Counted from the first letter of the stretch, positions 1 to 8,917 are shown. The stretch is 64,000 nucleotides of DNA from JBCCOW01 sp039025855 (GCA_039025855.1 JBCCNL010000016.1:8154-72153), one strand, 5' to 3'. The notes: generated from the letters alone by a model not told the origin. A program made the numbers and translations.

Positions 1-1615
1 ACACCTCGCCCGTCAGCTTCGGTGCCTTGTCCTTCAGCTGCGTGATCAGGTTGTTCGTCTCCTCACGCGTCAGCATCTCCGCACCGTGCGTCTTCACCAC
101 CTCCGTCAGGTGCGTCGCCAACACCGACGTCGGATCGACCACGTAGTAGTTCAACGCCTCCGCCCGCTGCTTCTGGCCCGCATCGATCCACGTCGCCTCC
201 TGCCCGAACGCCGGCTCCACACACTTGATCCCCTGCAGCGGTGCCGACCCCGGCGACACCAGCCCCGCGTCCAACGCCATGAACTGACCCGGATACACCT
301 GCCCCTGCGCCACCGCGTTCCCCCGGATCTTGATGTGGTAATCGTTCGGCTGGAACTGCATGTTGTCCCGGATCCGCACCGGCGGCATCACCAGCCCCAA
401 CTCGGCCGCCAACTGCCTACGGATCATCGTGATCCGATCCAACAGATCCCCGCCCTGCGACGTATCCACCAGCCGAACCAACGCGTAACCCACCTCCAGC
501 TCCAGCGTATCGACGTGCATCGCCTGCTCGACAGGCTCTGGCTCCGTCGACTTCTTCGCCGTCGCCTCCGCCGCCTTCACTTTCTGCTCCGTCTCCGTCC
601 GCTCCTGCCGGTAAACAAAGAACGCCAGCCCCCCGCATAGCGATGCCAGCCCCATCATCGGGAGGAACGGCAACCCCACGAACGACATCGACGCCAGGAA
701 CCCGGCCGTGATCGCCAGCGCCACCCACTTACCCGTCAGCTGACCCAATAGTTCCGAATTCAGGTCTTCCCGGCTCGACGTCCGCGTCACGATCAGACCC
801 GCACCGATCGCGATGATGAACGCCGGGATCTGCGACACCAACCCATCGCCAATAGTCAGCAGCGTATACGCCGCCGCCGTCTCACCGATCCCCCACCCAT
901 TAATCGCCAAGCCCACCGTGAACCCACCGATGATGTTCACCAGCGTGATGATGATCCCCGCCACCGCATCGCCCCGCACAAACTTACTCGCACCGTCCAT
1001 CGCCCCGTGGAAGTCCGCTTCGTGCTGGATCTTCTCCCGCCGATCCTTCGCCTCCTTCTCATCAATCAAACCCGCGTTCAGGTCCGCGTCGATCGCCATC
1101 TGCTTGCCCGGCATCGCGTCCAGCGTGAAGCGTGCCGCGACCTCCGAAATCCGCGTCGCGCCTTTGGTAATCACCACGAACTGGATGATCACCAGGATCG
1201 TGAACATGATCACGCCCACCACAATCCCGCCGTTCTCCGTGCCCCCCGTCACGAAGCTCGAAAACGCCTGGATCACATGCCCCGCCACCGCCGTCGCCTG
1301 CTCCGGCGGCTGATCCGTCGGCGTCAGGATCAGCCGCGTCGTCGCGATGTTCAACACCAGCCGCATCAGCGTCGTGAACAGCAGCAGCGACGGAAAAACA
1401 CTGAACTCCAGCGGGCTCTTCACAAAGATCGTCGTCAGCAGGATCAGCGTCGCCAACGCCAGGTTCGCCGCGATCAGCAGGTCCATCAGGATCGGCGGCA
1501 TCGGCACCACAATCACGATGACCCCCAGCACCACAAAGATCGGAAGCGCCAGCGTCCGGTACTCGTGCAGCTTCTTCACCCACCCCGGGACCGCGATGTT
1601 CGACGTCTTCGCCAT
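1..1615 (-). CDS. flhA: Flagellar export gate protein FlhA (3' end cut by window edge)
   Basis: FlhA is the large inner-membrane subunit of the flagellar type III export gate. It uses the proton motive force and docks chaperone-substrate complexes through its cytosolic C-terminal domain. The visible 538 codons of a family that is usually about 690 aa begin MAKTSNIAVPGWVKK. They show a run of hydrophobic helices over roughly residues 17-330, with the conserved stretch ADLNAGLIDEKEAKDRR in the cytosolic loop. The start of the cytosolic domain follows (ELEVGYALVRLVD). The ATG at 1615 is preceded by a strong AAAGGAG Shine-Dalgarno. It is the last visible gene of the flagellar cluster, downstream of flhB across a 160-nt gap that holds an inverted repeat. 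It is partial only because the window ends; no internal lesion is seen. Confidence 0.97.
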   Translation of the reverse strand, partial: MAKTSNIAVPGWVKKLHEYRTLALPIFVVLGVIVIVVPMPPILMDLLIAANLALATLILLTTIFVKSPLEFSVFPSLLLFTTLMRLVLNIATTRLILTPTDQPPEQATAVAGHVIQAFSSFVTGGTENGGIVVGVIMFTILVIIQFVVITKGATRISEVAARFTLDAMPGKQMAIDADLNAGLIDEKEAKDRREKIQHEADFHGAMDGASKFVRGDAVAGIIITLVNIIGGFTVGLAINGWGIGETAAAYTLLTIGDGLVSQIPAFIIAIGAGLIVTRTSSREDLNSELLGQLTGKWVALAITAGFLASMSFVGLPFLPMMGLASLCGGLAFFVYRQERTETEQKVKAAEATAKKSTEPEPVEQAMHVDTLELEVGYALVRLVDTSQGGDLLDRITMIRRQLAAELGLVMPPVRIRDNMQFQPNDYHIKIRGNAVAQGQVYPGQFMALDAGLVSPGSAPLQGIKCVEPAFGQEATWIDAGQKQRAEALNYYVVDPTSVLATHLTEVVKTHGAEMLTREETNNLITQLKDKAPKLTGEV

Positions 1616-1638
1616 GGTCTCCTTTAGCTCGATTCAAT

Positions 1639-1773
1639 AACCACAGAGACACAGAGACACAGAGCAAGACAAAACACGACACCCTGACTCCTGTGCACTG
1701 GCGCACCGAATTCGGGCTTACAAGACCCGCATCCGTTCATCGCACTTCTCTGTGTCTCTGTGCCTCTGTGGTT
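1639..1773. repeat. Inverted repeat of the CACAGAGRCACAGAG type between flhB and flhA
   Basis: The left arm (1639-1664) and right arm (1748-1773) are 26 nt each and are reverse complements with a single mismatch. They are built from the heptad-like unit ACAGAGAC and separated by about 80 nt of unrelated sequence. The right arm ends two bases before the flhB stop codon. Arms of this composition, which translate to HRGTETQR-like peptides, recur as spurious ORFs in many environmental genomes. I infer a REP/MITE-like element. It could form a long hairpin and attenuate transcription into flhA. Confidence 0.8.
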
Positions 1774-1775
1774 CA

Positions 1776-2852
1776 TTACGCAGCCACCGACCGACCCGCC
1801 AACCGATACACATACGCCAGCACCTCCGCGACCGCCGCGTAGTGCTCCTCCGGCACCTCCTGCCCGATCTCTACCCCGCTGTACAACGCCCGCGCCAACG
1901 GCTTCCGCTCCACCAACGGCACCCCGTTCGCCAACGCGATCTGCCTGATCCGCATCGCCATGAAGTCCGCCCCCTTCGCCACCACCTTCGGCGCCCGCAT
2001 CGTCCCCCCGTCGTACGACAACGCCACCGCGTAGTGCGTCGGGTTCGTCACCACCACATCGGCCTTCGGCACCGACTGCGCAATCCGCTGCATCGCCAGC
2101 TGACGAGCCACCCGCGCCCGACGCTGCTTCACCAGCGGGTCCCCGTCCATGTCCTTCATCTCCCGCTTGACCTCCTCCTTGGTCATCCGCAAATCCTTGG
2201 CCGTCTGCTGCCGCTGATACAGGTAATCCAGGATCGCCAGCACCATCAGGATCGCCGCCAACTTCAACGCCAACATAAAGACCATCCACGCCGCCGCCGC
2301 CAACGCCGCACCCGGGTCCAGCTGCGCCACCGCCAGCAAACGCCGGGCATCCATCGCGATAAACAAACCCGACACCACCGCGATCAGGACCAGCTTCCCC
2401 ATGCTCATCACCAGCCGCATAAACGCCCGGGCATCCGCCAGCCGCTTGGTCCCCGCGATCGGGTCCAGCTTCGAGAGCTTCGGCACGATCGGCTTGCCCG
2501 TCAGCATGAACCCCACCTGGCACACCACCGCCACAATCGCCACCCCCATCAACGTCAGCCCGAACGGCGCCAGCGTGGTCAACGCCAGCGCCACCGCGTG
2601 CCGCCACGCACCCGACAGCGACTCGATCCGCGTCGGGTTGCTGGTGAACTCGCCCCCGAGCATGCTCGCCATCGACAAGGCCGTGCTCGCCAGCAGCCGC
2701 TCGCCAATCACCGCCAGAAGCACCACCCCCGCCAGCAGCGTGATCGCAGCCGTCAGGTCCTGGCTACGCGCAACGTTACCCTCCTTACGGGCCTCGCTCT
2801 TGCGTCGGCTCGTCGCCTCCTCGGTGCGCTCTTGTCCGGTCTGTTCAGGCAT
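1776..2852 (-). CDS. flhB: Flagellar export switch protein FlhB
   Basis: FlhB is the export-gate subunit that autocleaves in its cytosolic domain to switch substrate specificity from rod/hook to filament proteins. The 358-aa length is typical. The N-terminus has the family signature EQTGQERTEEATSRRKSEAR, followed by four hydrophobic segments (about 35-60, 90-117, 145-167 and 186-212). A basic cytosolic domain contains the autocleavage motif NPTH at residues 270-273. It follows fliR by 35 nt in the same operon. FlhB and FliK (encoded at 11.7-13.1 kb) are expected to act together in hook-length control. Confidence 0.97.
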   Translation of the reverse strand: MPEQTGQERTEEATSRRKSEARKEGNVARSQDLTAAITLLAGVVLLAVIGERLLASTALSMASMLGGEFTSNPTRIESLSGAWRHAVALALTTLAPFGLTLMGVAIVAVVCQVGFMLTGKPIVPKLSKLDPIAGTKRLADARAFMRLVMSMGKLVLIAVVSGLFIAMDARRLLAVAQLDPGAALAAAAWMVFMLALKLAAILMVLAILDYLYQRQQTAKDLRMTKEEVKREMKDMDGDPLVKQRRARVARQLAMQRIAQSVPKADVVVTNPTHYAVALSYDGGTMRAPKVVAKGADFMAMRIRQIALANGVPLVERKPLARALYSGVEIGQEVPEEHYAAVAEVLAYVYRLAGRSVAA

Positions 2853-2887
2853 GGTTTGTATACATCCGTGTCGTGCTTACTCGGCCG

Positions 2888-3721
2888 TCAGTCCCGACCC
2901 GCGCTTGGCGGGGCCATGAAGTGCATCAACGCGTCCATCGTCTCCAACAGCGAGTCCCGGTAGAGCATCGTGATCACCCCGACCGACGTGATCAGCATCA
3001 CGCTGCCCGCCAAAATCCGGATCGAAAACCCAACGCTGAGGATGTTCATCTGCGGGACGGTCCTGGCGATAAAACCCATCGCCACCGACTGCAGGAACAT
3101 CAGGCACAGCACCGGGGCCGAGACCTTGATCGCCAGCTCGAACATCACGCCCAGCAGCCCGACCGTCATCGCCACCAGCCCAGAGAAGTCGTGGAACCCG
3201 CCCATCGGCACGTGGCTGAACGACCCGATCAGCACCGCCAGCATCGCGTAGTGGCCACCCACGATCACGAACAGCGCTAATGCCGTCATGAACAGAAACT
3301 CGGCGATCACCGACGAGCTCTCGCCCAGCTCCGGGTTCACGATCTGCGCGAACGCCAGCCCGAGCTGCTGGTCGATGATGTTCCCGCCCACCTGCATCCC
3401 GATCAGCGGCAGGCTCGCGGTGTACCCCACGATGTACCCCAGCAGCAGCTCCAACGCCGCGACCGGCAGCAGCTGCCACAGCCCCAGGCTCTGCCCCATC
3501 ATCGCCGACGCATGCGCGAACGCCGGCGACCCAGGCTCCGCCAGCAACACCGGGTACACACACAACGACAGGATGAACACCAGCAGCGCCTTGACGTACC
3601 GCGGGATCGTGCCCGACCCCAGGATGGGCGAGAGCAGGAACACCCCACTGAGCCGAAACAGCACCAGCAGCCACGGCACCAGGTGCATCTCGATCAAAGC
3701 AGTGGGAATCGTGACAGGCAT
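2888..3721 (-). CDS. fliR: Flagellar export gate protein FliR
   Basis: FliR is an integral membrane component of the FliPQR export channel. The 277 aa are strongly hydrophobic with about six membrane segments, starting LVPWLLVLFRLSGVFLLSP. They keep the family pattern of a long N-terminal hydrophobic half and a conserved central PxxG-rich loop (LIGMQVGGNIIDQQLG). The length fits the family (about 260 aa). The gene lies between fliQ and flhB in the conserved order fliP-fliQ-fliR-flhB-flhA, with 58 nt to fliQ, so co-transcription is likely. Confidence 0.95.
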   Translation of the reverse strand: MPVTIPTALIEMHLVPWLLVLFRLSGVFLLSPILGSGTIPRYVKALLVFILSLCVYPVLLAEPGSPAFAHASAMMGQSLGLWQLLPVAALELLLGYIVGYTASLPLIGMQVGGNIIDQQLGLAFAQIVNPELGESSSVIAEFLFMTALALFVIVGGHYAMLAVLIGSFSHVPMGGFHDFSGLVAMTVGLLGVMFELAIKVSAPVLCLMFLQSVAMGFIARTVPQMNILSVGFSIRILAGSVMLITSVGVITMLYRDSLLETMDALMHFMAPPSAGRD

Positions 3722-3779
3722 TCACGGAGGAGTAAGGAGTACGAAGTAAGGAATAAGCAGCCAAACTATTCCAAGCCAT

Positions 3780-4034
3780 CTACTGGCCGGAGAACATCCG
3801 CGTGCTGAAGTCCGCGATCTTCTGGATCAGCCACGGCATCGACAGGATCGCCACCGCCCCCATCCCCAGCATCTTGGGCACGAACGTCAGCGTCTGTTCC
3901 TGCACCTGCGTCACCGCCTGCAGCACGCTGATCGCCAACCCCACAATCAACGCCGCCGCCAAGATCGGTGCCGAGAGCACCAGCATCAGCGTCAACGCTT
4001 CCCTCGTGATGTCCACCGCCTGATCAAATCCCAT
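3780..4034 (-). CDS. fliQ: Flagellar export gate protein FliQ
   Basis: FliQ is a small two-helix subunit of the export channel. At 84 aa it is close to the usual 89. Two hydrophobic helices (about 14-40 and 53-72) flank the family loop QVQEQTLTFVPK. A GGAA-type ribosome site sits 5-6 nt before the ATG. It lies between fliP and fliR, as in most bacteria. Confidence 0.95.
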   Translation of the reverse strand: MGFDQAVDITREALTLMLVLSAPILAAALIVGLAISVLQAVTQVQEQTLTFVPKMLGMGAVAILSMPWLIQKIADFSTRMFSGQ

Positions 4035-4045
4035 CGTTCCATTCC

Positions 4046-4070
4046 TTTAGCCCCCGGCTCTGCCGGGGGG
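4046..4070. repeat. Hairpin repeat with TTTAG foot, fliP-fliQ gap
   Basis: TTTAG is followed by an 8-bp perfect stem (CCCCCGGC/GCCGGGGG) with a TCT loop. It sits in the gap between fliP and fliQ. It has the same layout as the other TAG-foot hairpins in the window. There is no T-run, so it does not look like an intrinsic terminator. Confidence 0.7.
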
Positions 4071-4119
4071 CACGTGGCCAACCGGATGCGGCAGCGCGCA
4101 CCCCAACCCCACCGCTTCC

Positions 4120-5112
4120 CTACGTCGTCACCCCCGGCACCGCAAAACTGTTCAACAGGTTCCCCGCCACCAGGTTCCAGCCGTCCACCATCACAAACAG
4201 CAGCAGCTTGAACGGCAGCGAGATCAACACCGGCGGCAGCATCAGCATGCCCATCGAGATCAGCACCGAGCTGACCACCATGTCGATCACCAGGAACGGC
4301 AGATACAACTGAAACCCCAGCAGGAATGCGACCTTGAGCTCGCTGAGCACGAACGCCGGGATCAGCGTCAGCATGTCCACGTCCGCCCGCCGAAGCTGCC
4401 CGGGCTCCGACGTGTCGATCTGCCGGTAGTTCAGGATCATGTAGACCGCGTCCCAGTTCCCCGCGTGCTCGATCTGCGCGAACATGAAGTCCCGCAGCGG
4501 CTGCTTCGCCCGCTCCCACGCCTCCATCTCCGTCATCCCGCTATTCGGGTCCTGCAACGGCTGCAACGCCTCGGTGTTGATCCGCTCGAACGTCGGGGCC
4601 ATCACCAGCATCGTCAGGAACAGCGACAGCCCGACGATCACCTGCGACGGCGGCAGCGTCTGCGTCCCCAGCGCCTGCCGGAGCAGCGCCAGCACGACAA
4701 TGATCCGTGTGAAGCTCGTGCACATCACCAGGATGCTCGGCGCTAACGACAACACCGAAAGCAGCAGCACGATCGACAGCGTCGTGCTCAACCCACCCCG
4801 CTCACCCGCTGTTGCCTCCGCACCCGACGCACCGCCCGACGCGTCCGTCGCCCGACCCGCGGGCAGCGCCTCGCTCGCCCGGTTCAGCACCGAGATCGGG
4901 TTCAGCGGGTCGTACGCCTCGGTCCGCCCTTCGCTCTCGAGCGATCCACCGTCAATCCCGCCCACCCCTTCCACCGCTTCGGGACCGTCCCCGAGATCGC
5001 CGATCGGCTCAAGCGCCTGCCCCTCCGCCACCCCCGTCGGCAGCGTCACCGCGATCACCCACGCCAGCACGATCCACAGCATCGACCACAGCATCGCGTG
5101 TCGTGTCGTCAC
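4120..5112 (-). CDS. fliP: Flagellar export gate protein FliP
   Basis: FliP forms the core of the export channel (a FliP5-FliQ4-FliR1 type complex). The 330 aa are long for the family (about 245) because of a signal peptide (1-30) and a low-complexity periplasmic linker of about 70 residues. The conserved core begins near residue 105 with LSIVLLLSVLSLAPSILVM, continues CTSFTRIIVVLALLRQALG, and ends with the paired C-terminal helices. Its first codon overlaps the fliO stop by 4 nt, which suggests translational coupling. Confidence 0.97.
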   Translation of the reverse strand: MTTRHAMLWSMLWIVLAWVIAVTLPTGVAEGQALEPIGDLGDGPEAVEGVGGIDGGSLESEGRTEAYDPLNPISVLNRASEALPAGRATDASGGASGAEATAGERGGLSTTLSIVLLLSVLSLAPSILVMCTSFTRIIVVLALLRQALGTQTLPPSQVIVGLSLFLTMLVMAPTFERINTEALQPLQDPNSGMTEMEAWERAKQPLRDFMFAQIEHAGNWDAVYMILNYRQIDTSEPGQLRRADVDMLTLIPAFVLSELKVAFLLGFQLYLPFLVIDMVVSSVLISMGMLMLPPVLISLPFKLLLFVMVDGWNLVAGNLLNSFAVPGVTT

Positions 5113-5972
5113 GCCACACCCCCCTTGCTCGTGCTCCCACCCGACACAAACCGTAATTTTGCCTGCAGCCCCGACACCAGGTCACGCACCCGGTCCACCC
5201 GGTGTTCGCCCTCATCGCCGCCGGTCTCCGACACGTCCGGCTCATACCCCGCACTCACCCCGCTCAGCACCTTGCCGAACCCGCCGGTTGCGCTGGTCGG
5301 CTTCGACGCCTCGACGGCCTGCATCAGGTCGGCCACCTCCACCGGATCGGTCACTTCGCACAAAGTGCGTGTCCCCGCCGACGAATCACTGACCACCAAC
5401 ACCCGCCCGCCCACCCGCAGCAGCAGCACGTGGTTCCGCGGCGCAATCATCGACCGGCTCAACACCTCCACCACCGCTGGCCCTGCCACACCGGACCGCC
5501 CGCCGAGCCCGAACAGCCCGCCACCGACGACCTTGCCCCCGAGCCTGGCGTAGCCCCAGCGGATCAGCAGCACGATGCCCAGCACCACGCCGAGGGCGGT
5601 CATCGTGTTGAGCATCCAGCCCGAACCCGATCCCGCCGCGTCTTCGGGCCCGATCAGCAACGCCTCGGTAGCCGTTGTCAGTGCGCCTTCATCGTCGGGC
5701 TGACCCAACGGCTGACGCTCCATCGGGTCCATCGGCGCTGGCGCGACAGCCCCGGCAGCCAACGGGTTCAACGCCGACCGTGGACCCGACTGCATCGCTG
5801 CGTCGCGCTGACGCAGCCGTTCAGCCGCCGCCGCGATGACGTCGGTGTCCGACCCCGCAGGGTCGGCGTCTTCCGCGCAGGCCATGCCGGCCCAGCACGA
5901 AGCGAGCGCAAAAACTGCGCACCACGCCCAGACGTGATGCGCCGCTGCCATAGGTTTGAAATCGCGTATCAA
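5109..5972 (-). CDS. fliO: Flagellar biosynthesis protein FliO
   Basis: FliO is a membrane protein that helps assemble FliP into the export gate. The 287 aa carry an N-terminal signal/membrane segment and a variable periplasmic region. A second membrane helix lies near residues 120-142, followed by a cytosolic FliO domain (SRSMIAPRNHVLLLRVGGRV). I chose the TTG at 5972 because AGGAGGG stands about 7 nt upstream; an internal ATG seven codons later is possible. Its position between fliN and fliP, with a 4-nt overlap into fliP, supports the call, since FliO sequence is poorly conserved. Confidence 0.85.
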   Translation of the reverse strand: MIRDFKPMAAAHHVWAWCAVFALASCWAGMACAEDADPAGSDTDVIAAAAERLRQRDAAMQSGPRSALNPLAAGAVAPAPMDPMERQPLGQPDDEGALTTATEALLIGPEDAAGSGSGWMLNTMTALGVVLGIVLLIRWGYARLGGKVVGGGLFGLGGRSGVAGPAVVEVLSRSMIAPRNHVLLLRVGGRVLVVSDSSAGTRTLCEVTDPVEVADLMQAVEASKPTSATGGFGKVLSGVSAGYEPDVSETGGDEGEHRVDRVRDLVSGLQAKLRFVSGGSTSKGGVA

Positions 5973-6039
5973 GGTTGGCCCTCCTGGCCAGCACTGCTTG
6001 TCCGCCGAGCATCCTGCTCAGCCGCCCTCTCCCGGCCCC

Positions 6040-6519
6040 TTAAGCCGTCGTCTCTCCGGTCGCCTCGCCCGCCGCACCGGGCAGCAGGTCCTGCACCGAT
6101 TGATCGAGGTCGGCGATGATCTCGCTGATGCGGATACAGAAGTTGTCGTTCAGGACCAGCACCTCGCCGCGAGCGACGTGTCGGCCGTTCACATAAACAT
6201 CCACCGGGTCGCCGGCGAGCTTGTCGAGTTCCACCACACTTCCCGCGCCGAGCTTGAGCACGTCTTCGACCAGCATCTCGGTCCGCCCGAGCTCGATGGT
6301 GACGGTGAGCTCGACGTCGCTGAGCAGGTCGATGCCCGCGAGGTCCGGCTCGGATGCGAAATCCGTCAGGCTCGCACCCATCACGTCCTGCAGGTCGTCG
6401 AGCGAGGTCTGCGCGTCGGCGAGCGCCTGCTGGATGCCCGAATCCTCGGTCGCAGCAGCCCCCGGCGCGGCGGCGCTGGGGGTGGCGGCGGGATCTGGAG
6501 TAGGGGTCGGGTCGGGCAT
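6040..6519 (-). CDS. fliN: Flagellar motor switch protein FliN
   Basis: FliN forms the lower C-ring with FliM, where CheY-P and the export ATPase complex dock. The 159 aa have a Pro/Ala-rich N-terminal tail (1-30), a helical linker, and a C-terminal SpoA/FliN domain at about 65-145 (VELTVTIELGRTEMLVEDVL through ARGEVLVLNDNFCIRISEI). AAGGA lies 4 nt before the ATG. It sits between fliL and fliO; the fliM normally found next to it is absent here, so FliM must be encoded elsewhere. Confidence 0.95.
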   Translation of the reverse strand: MPDPTPTPDPAATPSAAAPGAAATEDSGIQQALADAQTSLDDLQDVMGASLTDFASEPDLAGIDLLSDVELTVTIELGRTEMLVEDVLKLGAGSVVELDKLAGDPVDVYVNGRHVARGEVLVLNDNFCIRISEIIADLDQSVQDLLPGAAGEATGETTA

Positions 6520-6554
6520 CGCGTCCTTGCTAGCCGGGGTGAACGTGGATTGGG

Positions 6555-7070
6555 TCAGATGTCGGTGCTGTACTGCTTCATGTTGGGGATGATGACTTCG
6601 AGGACGAACGTGTCGCCGTCCGGAGTGGTCCCCATCAGGTCATTGAGCGTGGCCTTGAGCTGCCGCTTGAGCGTCTGGCGTTCGGGCTCATTGAGGTGTG
6701 CCGGCTCGGCCCGCCGAAAGATCGTGGTCACACGGTCGCTGATCTTGCCCTCGTTGGAATCGATCAGCGCGAGAGCCGCTTTTTCATGCTTACTCTTCAC
6801 CGTGATCTTGATCTCGGTGTCGTAAAGAAACGGCTGCCCGGTGCGGGTGTTCTGGAACTTGCCCGCGGTCACCAAGAGCTCGGTCGGCCGGTTTTCCGCA
6901 GCCTCGGGGTCTTCCAGTGCGGTCGTCGCCTCGACCTCGGATGGGCCGCCGGCCACCCAGAAGGCGATCCCGATCGCCAGCCCTTCCACGATCATGACCG
7001 CGGCGAGGACGATCGCCATCTTCATGGGGAACTTCTTCTGGGGTTGTTCGGCTTCGGCGCCTTCGGCCAT
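6555..7070 (-). CDS. fliL: Flagellar basal-body-associated protein FliL
   Basis: FliL is a single-span inner-membrane protein that rings the stator units and supports motor torque. The 171 aa have a short cytosolic N-terminus, one membrane helix at about 17-41 and a periplasmic FliL domain. That domain ends with the typical RQTLKRQLKATLNDLMG and VLEVIIPNMKQYSTDI segments. It follows motB after 220 nt and precedes fliN by 35 nt. Confidence 0.93.
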   Translation of the reverse strand: MAEGAEAEQPQKKFPMKMAIVLAAVMIVEGLAIGIAFWVAGGPSEVEATTALEDPEAAENRPTELLVTAGKFQNTRTGQPFLYDTEIKITVKSKHEKAALALIDSNEGKISDRVTTIFRRAEPAHLNEPERQTLKRQLKATLNDLMGTTPDGDTFVLEVIIPNMKQYSTDI

Positions 7071-7227
7071 GGGTTGATCTCACAGGAGAGCTCGCGGACC
7101 GAAGAGATATCGGCCCTTCCGGCGGCGGGAGTTAAATCGTTGTGGGGCCCGGTTCAACTGCCGGGGTAGCGCCGTTCAACGCGTCGATGTGATCGTTACA
7201 GGCCACGCAATCGGTCGTCTGTGACGA

Positions 7228-7248
7228 GCCGGCCCGTGTCGGGCCGGC
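7228..7248. terminator. Strong GC hairpin in the motB-fliL gap
   Basis: A 9-bp perfect stem (GCCGGCCCG/CGGGCCGGC) with a 3-nt loop lies inside the 220-nt gap between motB and fliL, one of the widest gaps in the flagellar cluster. No T-run follows on the minus strand, so intrinsic termination is unproven. It may mark a break between the motAB part and the fliL-to-flhA part, or may be another REP-like hairpin. Confidence 0.4.
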
Positions 7249-7290
7249 CGGAGCAACACGTCCCGGCTCGCTGACCTGACCTTGCTCGCG

Positions 7291-8046
7291 CTACATCGGG
7301 TCGGGCTGATTCGGTTCCTGGTAGTCCTGCACCAAGGACTCGCTGACGAAGACCTCGGCTCGGCGGTTCTGCAGGTTCTCGAACGAACCGACCGCCCGCG
7401 GATCGATCGGCTCACGGTCGGCATTGCCGACCAGGCGGATGCGTTCGGGGTCGATGCCGATGCGGTCGCCGGTGAGGTGGCGCTTGACGGCCCGGGCACG
7501 TTCGAAGCTCAGCTGATCGAGGTCTTCGAAGGACGAGCCGGTGCCGAGCAGGTCGAGGCTGGACGCGTGGCCGTGCACCTCGATGATGTTGGCGTTGCCC
7601 TTAAGCCCGATGGACTCGGCCATCTGCTGGAGCTGGGCTTTCGACTGGTCGGTGAGGTCGGCGGCGCCCGGATCAAAAACGATCTTGCCACCCACGGCGA
7701 AGAGCATGCCGGGGCGGATTTTGGTGACGCGGGGCTCTCGGCCGCGCTGCCCGGGGTCTTTGGAGTTGCTGCGGTTCGGAATCTTCTCCTGCCGCATGCG
7801 GATCGCTTCGAGCCGTTCGATCAGCGACAAGGCCGGGTCGTCCTTGGTGGGCAGCTTGCCGCCGCCGCCCTTCATGCCGAACGCCTTCTGGATCTCTTCG
7901 ACCACCGCCTGGAAGTCGTCTTCCTTCTTGATCTCGGAGAACGAAACGATCAGGACGAAGAAGCACAGCAGCAGGGTCACCATGTCGCCGTAGGTGACCA
8001 TCCATTCCGGCGCACCGGCGGGCGGGCATTTGCACTTCCTGGCCAT
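7291..8046 (-). CDS. motB: Stator protein MotB
   Basis: MotB is the peptidoglycan-anchored stator subunit that, with MotA, forms the ion channel driving rotation. The 251 aa show the plug/channel region PEWMVTYGDMVTLLLCFFV near the N-terminus, with the ion-carrying Asp at residue 21. A linker follows, then an OmpA-like peptidoglycan-binding domain (about 110-240, VHGHASSLD and SFERARAVKRHL). It lies 18 nt after motA. Whether the coupling ion is H+ or Na+ cannot be told from the sequence alone. Confidence 0.96.
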   Translation of the reverse strand: MARKCKCPPAGAPEWMVTYGDMVTLLLCFFVLIVSFSEIKKEDDFQAVVEEIQKAFGMKGGGGKLPTKDDPALSLIERLEAIRMRQEKIPNRSNSKDPGQRGREPRVTKIRPGMLFAVGGKIVFDPGAADLTDQSKAQLQQMAESIGLKGNANIIEVHGHASSLDLLGTGSSFEDLDQLSFERARAVKRHLTGDRIGIDPERIRLVGNADREPIDPRAVGSFENLQNRRAEVFVSESLVQDYQEPNQPDPM

Positions 8047-8064
8047 GCTTGGGGGTTCCGGGGT

Positions 8065-8835
8065 TTAGGCGGCCTCTTCGCTAGCGGCGCGTTGGCCGGG
8101 CGGGAGGAAGGTGCGGAGCTTCTGCTCGACGATGCGGGGGTTATCGCCGGACTGGATCGACATCACGCCCTTGATGATCACCGTTTTGTAGAGGACCTCT
8201 TCCGCGGAGCGTTTGGCGAGGCGGTCAGCGAGGGGCAGGGCCAGGGCGTTGGCGACGATCGAGCCGTAGAGCGTGGTGAGCAGGGCGACGGCGAGGCCGG
8301 CCCCGATGGACGCGGGGTCGGAGAGGTCGGAGAGCATGGCGACCAGCCCGATGAGGGTCCCGATCATGCCCATGGCCGGGGCGTATTTGCCGACGGCTTC
8401 GAGCAGGCCCTTGCCGCTGTCGTGGCGCTCGACGAGGTTGTCGAGGTCGTTGGTCATGATCTGTTCGATCAGCTCGGGGTCGGTGCCGTCGACCGCCATC
8501 TGGATGCCGGAGACGATGAAGGCGTCGTCGACCTCCTTGATGCTGTTCTCGAGGCTGAGGATGCCGTCACGGCGGGCGATCTCGGCGTAGCCGACCATGT
8601 CTTCGATGAGCTGGTCGATGGAGGGGGCCTTGGCGAAGAAGACGCGCTTGGCGATCTTGGGCAGCTTCTTGATCGACCCGGCGGGTGAGCAGAAGAACAG
8701 CACGGTGATGGAAGCCCCGAAGACGAGGACGACCGACGGGATATCGATGTAGACGCCGATCTTCCCGCCGAGCAGGAGGGTCCAGACGATCAGCAGCCAG
8801 GTGCCGATGAGGCCGAAAAGGATTCCGAGGTCCAT
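8065..8835 (-). CDS. motA: Stator protein MotA
   Basis: MotA is the stator subunit that contacts FliG. The 256 aa have four membrane segments: two at the N-terminus, and two at about 145-170 and 180-205 with the channel motif APAMGMIGTLIGLVAML. A cytosolic loop lies between the pairs. Length and motifs are typical. It is followed 18 nt later by motB and preceded by flbD, with a degenerate hairpin repeat in the gap. Confidence 0.96.
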   Translation of the reverse strand: MDLGILFGLIGTWLLIVWTLLLGGKIGVYIDIPSVVLVFGASITVLFFCSPAGSIKKLPKIAKRVFFAKAPSIDQLIEDMVGYAEIARRDGILSLENSIKEVDDAFIVSGIQMAVDGTDPELIEQIMTNDLDNLVERHDSGKGLLEAVGKYAPAMGMIGTLIGLVAMLSDLSDPASIGAGLAVALLTTLYGSIVANALALPLADRLAKRSAEEVLYKTVIIKGVMSIQSGDNPRIVEQKLRTFLPPGQRAASEEAA

Positions 8836-8917
8836 GTTGCAAGTCCGTCCGTGGAGCTTGAGGGGTTATCGGAGGGTTGAGGGGGTTGCGTTGAAAAGGG
8901 AGGGTGGTGGCAACTCC

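Noticed and set aside
8836..8852. Possible sigma-54 box (TTGCAAGTCCGTCC) before motA
   Set aside because: The GG and GC elements are not 10 nt apart, so the spacing rule for sigma-54 promoters fails.
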